A stretch of 64,000 bases of DNA, from the NCBI GenBank assembly GCA_030248225.1, contig JASANE010029118.1:1-64000 (forward strand), given 5' to 3'. Of the stretch, positions 12,117-22,285 are shown piece after piece. Positions within the stretch are counted from its first letter, which is position 1; each line of letters starts with the position of its first letter. The notes beneath the pieces were generated by a model that saw only the letters and a list, made by a program, of their open reading frames with translations, did not search any database and had not been told where the DNA came from. The translations under genes were made by a program, and so were the position numbers. This DNA comes from Trileptium ribeirensis. Lineage: Eukaryota; Nematoda; Enoplea; Enoplida; Thoracostomopsidae.

Positions 12117-13284
12117 CAGAGCCAAGCGGATGCACTGGAAGAGTTAAAGATGAAGAAACGCGCCGTTGACGCAGAAAGTGCTGCTCAGTCTGATTGTGGC
12201 TCTCGCAGATCAAGCAGCTTGGGCAATTGAAAAAGAGAGTAGCTGCCCCTTGACAACGGCCACGGAATAACTTGGCAATCGGACTCACGACCCTTGCCTC
12301 CGCAGTCAACGCCACTATGGCACTTCGTCATTGAGTAATTAAAACTCCGTTTTTATCGGCTCTGCCATGCCAGTGTATCAGGAGCAGGACTCCGAAATTC
12401 ACAGAAAAACCCTGAAAATCGTATAGAGGAGTCAGCGGCCACTCTGTAACAGGTGACAGGGTAAAAGCCTCTAGTATAGCCAGAGTATTCAAAATCAAGG
12501 TATCTGACAATGGGAGTGTCGTCTATCTTTGCCACCAAAAAAACAGATAGTTCATGAATCTCTTCGTCTATCACGGGCCTCATCGGGTTGGCCTTATCCA
12601 ATATTTCAGCATCTAAATCACTCGCCGAAGGCTTTCTATACAAGCCAACTTTAAATGGTTCTGACTTAACGCTTAACGGGCTGTGGCTTAGCATGACAAT
12701 GTCTGCTGTTTCAGGCGTAGTTCCATTATGATCACGATTCTTTTTCGAGCTTACTTTTTAGCTGCGCCAGATTGGCTATTTCCTTTCTGCGCCATTGACT
12801 CTTCCTTTTGATTTGATTTTATTTACCGAAGTAGTTTCCCTTTCAGAAAAATCATTCAATTTGTTGAACAGATATTTACAAACTATGCGGTTTTTTATAG
12901 CCACCAGTTGTAAGCTCATATATTCTGCCGGCTCACTAGCGGTTTGCTTTTGTCGTTAACTCATGATTAACAGCCGCCATCTCAGCTTTAGAGTTTAAAA
13001 TATTAATAAACCATTTTTAGATATTATATTATTATAACATTATATTATTTTTTTTATTATTGTTACCATTATTTTTCGTTCATCAAAACATGGTATGACT
13101 GTCGCATTTTGATGGAGCATGTTCGTCGCCATAGATTGAGAAAACTATTAAAATTAATAAATTCTGTTTTCAGAACAAAATTCTTTGGTGCTAGCCGTAA
13201 AAAAATAATTTCGTACTGTATTATTATTGAAAATAAAATTATTAAACTACATTTTAAGCAGTTATATACTGGTGCTCTTGTCGA

Positions 13285-13306
13285 AATATATATATATATA
13301 TATATA
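13285..13306. repeat. (AT)n microsatellite
   Basis: Run of alternating TA in the left arm, with the matching run at about 14520-14542 in the right arm. Confidence 0.85.
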
Positions 13307-13619
13307 TGTATCTCTCATGATTACCGCTACGACGATGCGCGGTAAACCGCCCACAGAAACAAAATATAGATATAAATACAATATATAAATATATAGATAC
13401 AAAATATAAATATAACTTGCAATTTCTGAAACTGATACCCTGCAGTTGTATGCAATGAATTGTTGCTTGTTTGCTTTATGCTTAATATTCAAAACGAGAA
13501 GACAGGAAAATGTTATTGATAATAGATCTCTGCACTCTTCTTCTAATAACTGTATTTTTCTTTGAAAAGTGTTATGTAGTTGAATTATCATAGCGTGTTC
13601 CGTATTATTCCTGTTTTAG

Positions 13620-13664
13620 GATGGTTCTTACTTGGCTGAATTTCTGCTGGAGAAAGGCTATCAG
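13620..13664 (+). pseudogene. Inverted copy of GMDS exon 2, splice donor damaged
   Basis: The 45 bases encode DGSYLAEFLLEKGYQ, identical in protein to the GMDS exon at 14160-14204 but on the opposite strand. The acceptor side (CTGTTTTAG then GATGG) is preserved. At the other end the working copy has CAG followed by GTAAGC, whereas this copy has CAG followed by GAAGC, so the donor T is missing. The copy is a by-product of the inverted duplication. It lies antisense within the presumed second intron of GMDS. Confidence 0.88.
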
Positions 13665-13788
13665 GAAGCTTGGCTGGGCTGTTATCTTATCAAGCTTTTA
13701 CCTACTGTATGTGTCTGAGATGATGTATTTTTGAAATTGGCCTTCAAGAGCTCACATATATGTCCAAATCTTCAGGGTTTAGATTTTA

Positions 13789-14035
13789 AGCATTCGTTTG
13801 AGGTAACTCGCGAGATCACCGGACGTTTCAAATTTGAGTGTCAAACTGATAGTCTCAAATTTTACATGAGAAGTAAGAATTTTTCCGTTACCAATCACAA
13901 TTAAGAAAACAGAAGTTATTTAGATGTGTGATTGCGTTCACATGCCACCAAAAGGTATATCTATCTTAAATTTAATAAAATATAATACGTTACCCAATTT
14001 GAATGAAGAGAAGCGGTTACGTCGAAAAACAGCCC
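13789..14035. other. Spacer at the centre of the palindrome
   Basis: About 247 bp with no self-complementarity that I could extend from the arms. AT-rich; no gene seen. Confidence 0.75.
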
Positions 14036-14159
14036 TAAAATCTAAACCCTGAAAGTTGGACATATATGTGAGCTCTTGAAGGCCAATTTCAAAAATACAT
14101 CATCTCAGACACATACAGTAGGTAAAAGCTTGATAAGATAACAGCCCAGCCAAGCTTAC

Positions 14160-14204
14160 CTGATAGCCTTTCTCCAGCAGAAATTCAGCCAAGTAAGAAC
14201 CATC
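14160..14204 (-). CDS. GMDS: GDP-mannose 4,6-dehydratase, exon 2 (45 nt)
   Basis: On the minus strand the acceptor CTGTTTTAG precedes GATGGTTCT and the exon ends in CAG before donor GTAAGC. It encodes DGSYLAEFLLEKGYQ, the highly conserved stretch directly after ITGQ in GDP-mannose 4,6-dehydratase. The exon completes the NADP(H)-binding GxxGxxG loop and the first Rossmann helix. It is phase 0 at both ends, so it joins exon 1 (20264-20464) without a frame change, across an intron of about 6.06 kb. Exon 3, expected to begin with residues like VHGIVRRSS, is not visible down to position 1, so the gene must continue beyond the left edge across both satellites, or be broken by the rearrangement. Confidence 0.9.
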
Positions 14205-14962
14205 CTAAAACAGGAATAATACGGAACACGCTATGATAATTCAACTACATAACACTTTTCAAAGAAGAGTGCAGAGATCTTCAAAGAAGAGTGCAGAGAT
14301 CTATTATCAATAACATTTTTATATTATTATCGTTTTGAATATAAGCATAAAGCAAACAAGCAACAATAATTGCATACAACTGCAGGGTATCGTTTCAGAA
14401 ATTGCAAGTTATGCTGTATTTATATTTTGTATCTATATATTTATATTTTGTATTTATATCTATATTTTGTTTCTGTGGGCGGTTTACACGGCATGTCGTA
14501 GCGGTAATCATGAGAGATACATATATATATATATATATATATCGACAAGAGCACCAGTATATAACTGCTTAAAATGTAGTTTAATAATTTTATTTTCAAT
14601 AATAATACAGTACGAAACTATACCTTTACGGCTAGCACCAAAGAATTTTGTTCTGAAAACAGAATTTATTAATTTTAATAGTTTCGAAATCTATGGCGAC
14701 GAACATGCTCCATCAAAATGCGACAGTCATAGTGTAATATGGAACGAAAAATAATGGTAACAATAATAAAAAAAATAATATAATGTTATAATAATATAAT
14801 ATCTAAAAATGGTTTATTAATATTTTAAACTCTAAAGCTGAGATGGCGGCTGTTAATCATGAGTTAACGACAAAAGCAAACCACTAGTGAGCAGGCAGAA
14901 TATATGAGCTTACAACTGGTGGCTATAAAAACCGCATAGTTTGTAAATATCTGTTCAACAAA

Positions 14963-15507
14963 ATGAATGATTTTTCTGAAAGGGAAACTACTTCGGTCGA
15001 TAAAAACAAATCAAAAGGAAAGACAATTGCGCAGAAAGAAAATAGCCAATCTGGCGCAGCTAAAAAGTAAGCTCGAAAAAGAATCGTGATCATAATGGAA
15101 CTACGCCTGAAACAGCAGACATTGTCATGCTAAGCCACAGCCGTCTAACGTTAAGTCAGAACCATCTAAAGTTGGCTTGTATAGAAAGCCTTCGGCGAGT
15201 GATTTAGATGCTGAAATATTGGATAAGGCCAACCCGATGAGGCCCGTGATAGACGAAGAGATTCATGAACTATCTGTCCGTTTGGTGGCAAAGATAGACG
15301 ACACTCCCATTGTCAGATACCTTGATTTTGAATACTCTGGCTATACTAGAGGCTTTTACCCTGTCACCTGTTACAGGGTGGCCGCTAACTCCTCTATACC
15401 ATTTTCGGGGTTTTTTTCTGTTAAATTTGGGTCCTGCTCCTGGCACACTGGTATGGCAGAGCTGATAAAAACGGAGCTTTACTTACTCAATGACGAAGTG
15501 CCATAGT
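14963..15507 (+). mobile_element. Possible ORF1-like retroelement relic (frameshifted)
   Basis: A frame starts MNDFSERETTSVDKNKSKGK and reaches a stop at 15068-15070. A shifted frame then carries KPSASDLDAEILDKANPMRP and ends near 15507. The mirror copy at 12353-12694 (minus) is open across parts of the same text, which suggests one ancestral protein broken by small indels. It lies upstream of, and on the same strand as, the LINE reverse transcriptase at 16.6 kb, so a first ORF of that LINE is a fair guess. I see no zinc-knuckle motif to prove it. Confidence 0.35.
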
Positions 15508-15701
15508 GACTTTGACTGCGGAGGCAAGGGTCGTCAGGCCGATTTCCAAGTTATTCCGTGGCCGTTGTCAAGGGGCAGCTACTCTTTGAGGCAATCCCCA
15601 AGCTGCTTGATCTGCGAGGCCAACTCAGACTGAGCAGCACTTTCTGCGTCAACGGCGCGTTTCTTCATCTTTAACTCTTCCAGTGCATCCGCTTGGCTCT
15701 G

Positions 15702-15920
15702 TTACTTTCGAATCTTCTGCGCACCCAACCTAGCTTCGTCGGCTGCTTTGTCTTCCAACCCTTGACGATAACGACGGCTGGAACCCGCAATCGACTTCAT
15801 AAGTTCAGGGGACAATTCCACCATCAGCGGCCCTCCAGCAATCTTGACCGCGCCGTAAACAACGCGCTGAGCGATCAAGGACTCCTCTCGTTGGTTTTCA
15901 GCCAACAAGTCAGCGTTCAC
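15702..15920 (-). other. 72-codon open frame kept in both palindrome arms (right copy)
   Basis: Mirror of 11898-12116 with the same 72-residue length, differing at a handful of residues (for example D/V, D/E, L/M and V/E). It runs against the direction of the LINE. Family not recognised. Confidence 0.35.
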
Positions 15921-16589
15921 CGAAAATCCGCCCTCAACGGTTATTTGCTATTAATACTGGCACATATGCAAAACAGTGTACACTCGGGCTACCACTATTG
16001 TACGGGCGGCTACGTGCGGGTTATTTGCTGTCAATATGTGGATATAAAAAACATTAAAATTTTCGGGGTTCCATTAAAATTCGGTGGTTTTCAGAGTTTT
16101 TTCGGTCGTTTCGGGGTTTTTTCGATTTCGGGGTTTTCAGGGTTTTTCGGGGTTGCCGCCATCCAGCCTATAATAATGAAGTAACTCTCCAGCTTCTGAA
16201 GTATGACATTGAAGATTGGAATGGCCATGACGTATAGAGATGACAGATCATGTAAAAAGTACTATACTTTACTGCAGAAACTCAAAAAACTTGAAGAGAG
16301 CAAAAGACGAACGTGAAGTTCTTTTTGCGACTCGGTGCACAGGACTCCGAAAATCCGAAAAAAGCTTGTTAGAGAGGAAAAGACGAACGTGAAGTTCTTT
16401 TTGCGACTTGGTGCACAGGACTCCAAAGTTTAACAGGCTTCGTAAAATATTTGGCATAATTAATAAGACGATGTTGGGACAACTTATTTATCTTAAAGAT
16501 TTCTAAACTGAGTATGGCATGGATGTTCTAAAGTTACTTCTGGAAGTACATGTTCAGGGCTCCATTATGATTTAGAAAGATCGATTAGA

Positions 16590-19500
16590 ATATCTAAAAT
16601 GGATATTGTTATGAACGAGGTAGTTGATTCAGAAAAGATAAAATGGGCTTCATGACGTTGTAGGACTTAAGTCTCCAGGCCCTGATGGTATTTTTCCCGT
16701 CTTCCTGAAGTCAGGAGGCCCAGGTATAAGTATGGCAATAGAAAAGATCTATAAAGCACTTAAGACTTAATGATATGTACGTATCAGTCCTATGTGGACA
16801 GATTAAAATTGTTTTTATCGCCAAAGCGACATAAGACGACTATACTGAGCCAAAACCATTCACATCTATTAAACTGTTAGATTGAAAACTTTGAAAGATT
16901 AGTGATAGATTTCATAATATATGACTTTCTAAAATTACATGCCAATCAACATGCCTATCGGGAACGAAGAAGTACCATTACTACGGTATGGATTGAGCAG
17001 GATATTTTCTGGCAAATATATGTATGCAGTGTTCCTACATATTTGTGAAGCGTTTTGACTGCACTAAATTGGAGTTTATTTTAATAAGTATGGATGAATT
17101 TGGTACTCAAAATCTCATCAAAATTTGGATACATATATAAGCTACGTACTAAGTACCAGAGTGCCTGTCGCTGAAAAGGAACAGGCTCGGCAAACAGTCA
17201 AAGTTACTAGGGTTTTCCCCCAGAAAAGAGTACTTGCTCATGTGCTCTGGCGTAAATGGTATTTCTAGCAGAATTAATGACAATTTGGTTCTGTGTGTAG
17301 CAGGGAATAACCGGAACCGGAACCAGCAACCGGAACCGTCCATTTAAACCGGAACCGGAACCTGGTCTTCGAAATTTATATATAGTAAAACAGATGATTG
17401 AAGAAATGAAGGTATAGTGGATTTAAAATGCATTAAAAATAACTTTTACATTAAACTTATTGTTTTGCGATGGTATTATTGCCTTTCTGAAACTTTAAAG
17501 AGACTGATGAAGCTAATAATGTCTATTTATCGATCATGTCGATTTTTGGACACCCAGAGCAAAAATGCCTTCCACTATACACCATTGCATATACTGCGTC
17601 AAATCGAATATGCTTACAAAGCTTGGAGCGTAGAATACACACTTTCGCTCTGTCTCCAGTCGCCTCCCTTTACTACACATACGTTTGTTGTATGTTCTTC
17701 TGTAGGAAACTTAAAATTATTGGTTTATATAATTCTAAGAGAAAATAATAGATAGAAGGTAATTTTCTGATCAGTGGTCAGAGACACTGTTTAGGCTAGC
17801 GTTGAACAAACAGTGCCCGTCAGTTAGATCATAATGATGATAACTTTATATTCAGAATGCTATAAATGAGACCTGTGATGCTGCTCGCACAGTTTCAATA
17901 AATACAGTTCATTGCCAAGAAAGCAGTTTCTAGCTGCGTTGCAGATAACGGTAGTTTACTTCAGTTTAGACTGATTTACCAAGTTTACAAGCGCACTGGC
18001 GGGTGCTTGACGCAATTTATGTTAGCCAAGCATACCCTAAGTACTTCTGCGTAATGCATACTCTGTTACCGAGTTGGACCGGTTTAATTCAAACGTATCC
18101 AACAGACTTCTGGATGTGTAAAATAGCTGCTACAAGTATTGATTTGGCTTTGATTTAAGAAACTCCTGCAGGTTATTATGAAAAATTCCTGCTCAAATTA
18201 TGTGCACTACTTACGTTTTACACGGCAAATTGGTTAGTTAATCTTTTCTTTTGCTTGGTTGTATTGGAGCTTGATCATTGTATAATATATATTACATACA
18301 TATGTTTGGATTGCAGGATAAAGCAAAAAACGTGGAAAATTTCAAGCAAAATTTTTAAACCGGAATTCCGGTTCCGGTATGGTTTTTGCCTTTTGCCGGA
18401 ACCGGAACCGGAACACGATTTTCGCCGGAACCGGAACCGGAATTCCGGTTACTCCCTGGTGTGTAGGCTACTCTGATGACCTTGTCCTTTTGACATCTTC
18501 TAGATGTCTAAGGGCCACTTGCAATAGACGTCAACGGTCCCTAAATGCACTTGATGTGTGGTGCTGTGATAGAGGCCTCTCTGTCAATGCAGGAAAGTGT
18601 AAGGGTATCGCCTTTAACAGGAAAAACGACTGGACGGTCAAATTTTGGGACGTGACTATTCTATTGGACGACAAAGGTTAAATATCTTGGTCTAGTCTTT
18701 CATAAGGGATTAACTTGCAAAACACACATCGAAGAATCATGGCTTAAGGCCTTCAGAATTCTTTTTGCTCTTAATAAATTTATTGTAAACAGCTGGGAGC
18801 TACGCCCTCAAGCCATCCATTATCTTTATAAAACAGTTGCCCTTCCAACTCTGCTTTATGCAATGGTGTGTTGGTGGCACAGGTTTGAATTATGTTGTTG
18901 CCTAGATTAAATTAGTTATCTACTGTAGAATGTGAGAAAGAATTCAAGCGTTGGCTTTCCGCATGATCACTGGTGCAATCAAGTTCACACCGGTGAGCGG
19001 CAGTGACACAAATCTTGGCTATACGCCCATTGATATTCTAACCATGGTACTAGCGGTGAAAGAGTATTATAGGTTTAAATTTATGTCTTTGGCGAAGTAA
19101 TCATCGTTGTTAGATCTATACGACATAAACAGAACTGGAGCTGTAATGATTAGATTGATAGTAAGCAAGACGATTTTGATTTACTCTGGTACATATCTGC
19201 TATTGATGATGGCATCAGGTGTTGTGGTGCAGGCATATACATACCGGGTAGAGTAAGGGAATCTTTCCCTTCAGATAGTCTGACTACCATCTTTCAGGCA
19301 TGACTACCATCTTTGAGGCAGAGGTTTCGGCCATTAAATTATGCGTCATAACAGATGGGTGTAGACCTAAGAATAAAAAGATAGGTGTTTTAGTTACAGT
19401 AGAGCAGCAATGCTTGCTCTTCCGATAAGACACATTAAGTCTTTATGCAGTCTAGCGCTTGTAATGTGGCTTAACAAGATATATCGAAATAATATGGTTA

Positions 19501-19640
19501 TTCTGGGTTGGGTCAAAGGCCATTCTGGAGTTGAGGGGATGAACTAGCCAAATATGGGTTTAATATTAAGATTTTGGAACAGGAACCTTATGTTATGTTC
19601 TTATAAGCGTTTCTGAACTTAAAACGTTGTTGGAGGAACG
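16590..19640 (+). mobile_element. Decayed I/Jockey-type LINE with reverse transcriptase and RNase H remains
   Basis: Motifs appear in the order expected for a non-LTR retrotransposon. GLKSPGPDGIFPVFLKSGG lies near 16663-16720 (fingers). Text resembling EPKPFTSIKLLD and KITCQSTCLSGTKK follows near 16850-16970. GVNGISSRINDNLVLCV comes just before 17300, GYSDDLVLL (the YxDD catalytic block) after 18466, LSVNAGKCKGIAFNRK near 18580, KYLGLVFHKGLTCKTHI near 18680, and RPQAIHYLYKTVALPTLLYA near 18800-18870. The RNase H-like tail includes WVKGHSGVEG-type text near 19515-19540. Many stops and frameshifts show it is dead. A hAT-like element splits the reverse transcriptase at 17301-18458; removing it joins LCV to GYSDD. 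The 5' end is not defined. Confidence 0.85.
17301..18458. mobile_element. hAT-like non-autonomous element inserted in the LINE
   Basis: Exact 8-bp duplication GTGTGTAG at 17293-17300 and 18459-18466. Terminal inverted repeats are CAGGGAATAACCGG and, read inward from the right, CAGGGAGTAACCGG. The CAGGG start and 8-bp duplication are hallmarks of hAT elements. Repeated CCGGAACCGG words fill both subterminal zones. The 1158-bp body has no recognisable transposase. The mirror copy is at 9363-10524. Confidence 0.9.
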
Positions 19641-20263
19641 GTCTTTTATAGAACACAAAATAAAGAAGCACTAACAGTACTCACTGTAGACAGACTAGGG
19701 CTTTCTTTGATAAACCCGATAAACTTAAATCAAAATTCCTTTGGAAGCCGAATAAAGATCGCATTAGAAAATTTTGGTAATGAACTGGTCGGTTTTAAAG
19801 GGCCTACGAAAGAATTCTTTAGAACAGAGACATTAGATGAAAAGAACGGACGCTATCTCAGCTTATCAAGAATATATTGTTGGGTTGACGAAAAGTAGTG
19901 ACTAGAATTTAACTACGACTTTGAGTGTTGATAAGGACAGTTTTAGCCTACCCATCTTAAAACTTATCTACGAATTCAATTCGTGAAGTGCGGCGTATAC
20001 GTGATTATAAGGCTACTCCATCGGCGCAGACACTATGCTGTACAGAAAAAATGTTAAACCTACCTGCAAAGATTTCAATGCGAAAGTTCTGAGTTTGTTA
20101 TACCCGGTGGACTTTTCCGCGAAAATACCATAGAGACGGAAATAATAATTCTTTATCCGCGAGCACCCTGGTGTCCATAAAATATGTACATAATGTTGCT
20201 AGTTATCTAAAATTTATTCTTCAAAAATTAAATTAATCGTTTATTAGCTTATTTAAAACTTAC
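19641..20263. other. Non-coding stretch downstream of GMDS exon 1 (intron 1)
   Basis: Contains the weak 3' limit of the LINE and short open frames with no recognisable product. It forms part of the first GMDS intron. Confidence 0.5.
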
Positions 20264-20464
20264 CTGACCGGTAATCCCAGTAATCAACGCCACTTTACGA
20301 CCAAGCCAAAACGCATCGTCACTTTCACGCGGAACACTAGTGTTTCGTGGCTTATCACCTGAACTCGATGCGACAGTATCGGTGGAGACAGCGGCAGCGA
20401 TACCATTCGCATTTTCGAGCGCATTTTGATAGTCAAAATTCCCGGAATGATGTTCAGCAGACAT
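20264..20464 (-). CDS. GMDS: GDP-mannose 4,6-dehydratase, exon 1 (N-terminus)
   Basis: This exon encodes the start of the enzyme that converts GDP-mannose to GDP-4-keto-6-deoxymannose, the first step of GDP-fucose synthesis in the cytosol. Reading minus from the ATG at 20462-20464 gives 67 residues beginning MSAEHHSGNFDY and ending KVALITGITGQ. It stops at a strong donor, CAG then GTAAGT. KVALITGITGQ is the conserved first strand and glycine loop of the Rossmann fold, and the continuation DGSYLAEF lies in exon 2 at 14160-14204 in the same phase. The first 56 or so residues are a species-specific leader. An in-frame upstream ATG at 20498-20500 would add 12 residues; I prefer the downstream Met because MSAEHH starts a polar leader of more usual length. 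Confidence 0.9.
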
Positions 20465-20720
20465 TATTCGTTTGTACAACCTAGCGACAGAGAAGCACAC
20501 AGGGATCGTAAATTTACTCTACGAAGCCATGATTATCGTTTATTTATGCACTTAGAATATTTTCAATTTAATATATCGCTTTTACTTAAAATCACTCTAA
20601 ACAGAAATAAAAGCAAATCGTTCTGGGAAAAATTAACGAATATCTATATAATATAGTTTGTGAACATATGAGATTTTTATCGCGAATTTTTGAAGGCGTT
20701 CAAGAAAGCCTTTTTATACC

Positions 20721-20806
20721 TGTGCGTATTAGTGGTAACTGTACGTATTAATGGTAAATGTGCGTAGCAATGGTAAATGTGCGTAGCAATGGCAACTGTG
20801 CGTATT
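20721..20806. repeat. 19-bp tandem repeat upstream of GMDS
   Basis: Four and a half units of 19 bp begin at 20721, 20740, 20759, 20778 and 20797, with consensus TGTGCGTAGCAATGGTAAA. The array sits about 260 bp upstream of the GMDS start codon, in the expected promoter or 5' leader zone. A regulatory role is only a possibility. Confidence 0.8.
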
Positions 20807-21307
20807 TATTTGTTCTATTTTTCATTAGTTTCATCTCGTTAAGTCTCCGCTTGTTGTTTAATAGAAATTTGTGGAAAGTATCGAACGAAATTATTTCCCA
20901 GCTCGTTATCGGCTGGCTTGTAAAAGTTTTAAAGCAACAGATGACTGAACAATTAACTGTGGGATCGATGTACGTAATGTAGCTAATTTATTTTTTCCAA
21001 GTTAACAAATTTCTTACAGTACTCGCTACAATTGACTTTCGGTTTACGAGCGAGCTAGCAACGAGCGAACAAAAAACAAACTATTAAATTTCATAATAAA
21101 ATATTATTTTCACACGGACTAGTTGCGAGCAACGGGGTTTTGGATGAAAAATGCTTTTTCACTAATTGAAATACGGAGGTAATGCGTTACGGCAATGGTC
21201 TTGCTTTTAAAAATGCATGTGCTTAATCGACTGAAGAGTTGTCGTTAGTCATTGCGGTGAAAAATACTATATCGTTTTCAATTTAGTACTAGTAACTAAT
21301 TTAGTAC
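20807..21307. other. Non-coding stretch with a MITE terminus
   Basis: Around 21019 the text TACAGTACTCGCTACAATTG followed by GAGCGAGC-type words matches one end of the TACAGTACTCGCC MITE family described below. No gene seen. Confidence 0.5.
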
Positions 21308-21760
21308 TAGTAACTCTATCGAGATTGCAGAACGTAGTGAAGCATAGGTACACCTACGCCTTTTGTGTGCACAGGCAGTCAAATCTCGATAGCATACGTC
21401 GACATGATATATACGGATACCACACAATACCGTACAAATTAGAACCAAACTAACACAGGCAGTAAGTTTCCCATGTCCCAAAACCCCCAAGCGATCTGCC
21501 TCCCAGGACGTAACAGTAAAAATTAGGAATTTTGGGTCGATGAACCATGGCTGCGCCATACCCTAGTACCCATAGAACCATGGATCACAGAGCAACATCA
21601 ACACCAGCAATGAGTTTGCCATGCCCGAAATCCCCCAAATAACACTGTTCAGCCGCACAGGAAGTCAGAACAAATTCTTGAATTTTGGGTCAAGCAACTA
21701 TTGCGGTGCCATACCCTAAACCCCATGCACCGGAGCCTTAACCGAAAAACAAAAAAGAGG
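21308..21760 (+). repeat. Dispersed repeat, copy 1 of a 450-bp family
   Basis: Begins AGTAACTCTATCGAGATTGC and ends near AAAAACAAAAAAGAGGCA. The same text in the same order and orientation occurs at 61361-61812. Both contain the palindrome-like TAGGTACACCTACGCC and a CCATGG-AATCATGG-type segment. Class unknown. Confidence 0.8.
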
Positions 21761-22002
21761 CAACTATATTTTCGTTCTGCTATTTAAGAGAATGTATCCC
21801 TTCCACGAAAAGCAACAAGCCCAAAACAGGTTCACGTCATAAAGAATTTTACAACTAATAATCACGTGATGTTAAAAAATATGCTTGTGGAAAAATAGAT
21901 AAACATTCGAAAGCCTCCTGAAAAATGATGTCAAATGCCCAATTAATATTATCACATAACTACTACCCGAGAATAATATCTTGTATAAAATTAACAACCC
22001 TA

Positions 22003-22272
22003 AAAGATAGATAAAGATGCAATTGGCACTAGGTGACAATCCGGGTTGTTATGCCGAAGCATTATGTGGAGGCTGGCCGTGATGATTGCCCATTACACCA
22101 CCCATCATCTTATCCGCCTAGACCAAAGTCTAGTACCTGTTTAACGCATAGGTACTGCGAAGCAATTGTGGCTGAGTCCCTTGCCCAAGGAGATTAGAGC
22201 GACCGCTGGATTCGAACTCCCGACTTCACGATTATGAAGCAGGCGCTCTAACCACTCGCCCACGCCGCCACT
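22003..22272 (-). mobile_element. tRNA-derived SINE with 13-bp target duplication
   Basis: Flanked by ATTAACAACCCTA at 21990-22002 and 22273-22285. The minus-strand head (22272 to about 22200) reads as a tRNA: A-box-like GTGGGCGAGTGGTTAGAGC and B-box GGGAGTTCGAATCC, with CAT in the anticodon position. The anticodon stem no longer pairs, so it is not a working tRNA. The body carries CTCCTTGGGCAAGGGACTCA. The 3' end runs into TATC-rich sequence. Mobilisation by a LINE is implied by the target duplication. Confidence 0.85.
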
Positions 22273-22285
22273 ATTAACAACCCTA

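Larger units (their letters stand above)
8925..13788. repeat. Left arm of a 10-kb palindrome
   Basis: This segment is the reverse complement of 14036-18902. Paired landmarks sum to a near-constant 27821-27827: outer ends 8925/18902, hAT duplications 9355/18466 and 10532/17293, exon copies 13620/14204, inner ends 13788/14036. Net indel between arms is therefore only a few bases over 4.87 kb, although base substitutions are visible (more around 12.3-12.5 kb versus 15.4 kb). The arm carries a LINE fragment, a hAT-like element and a copy of GMDS exon 2 facing plus. Its outer end cuts through the LINE, while the right arm continues into the rest of that LINE, so the left arm is the likelier duplicate. 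Confidence 0.95.
14036..18902. repeat. Right arm of the 10-kb palindrome
   Basis: Reverse complement of 8925-13788. It keeps the working GMDS exon 2 on the gene's strand and an uninterrupted junction into the 3' part of the LINE beyond 18902. It also holds a private 20-bp local duplication near 14270-14300 (GTGCAGAGATC twice). Confidence 0.95.

Noticed and set aside
11769..12125. Minus frame of 118 codons in the left arm (and mirror 15693-16184)
   Set aside because: It lies antisense over the better-composed 72-codon frame and a low-complexity tract, and is probably a shadow.
22200..22272. Possible tRNA-Met gene on minus
   Set aside because: Boxes are present but the anticodon stem does not pair, and the segment is the head of a SINE with target duplication.
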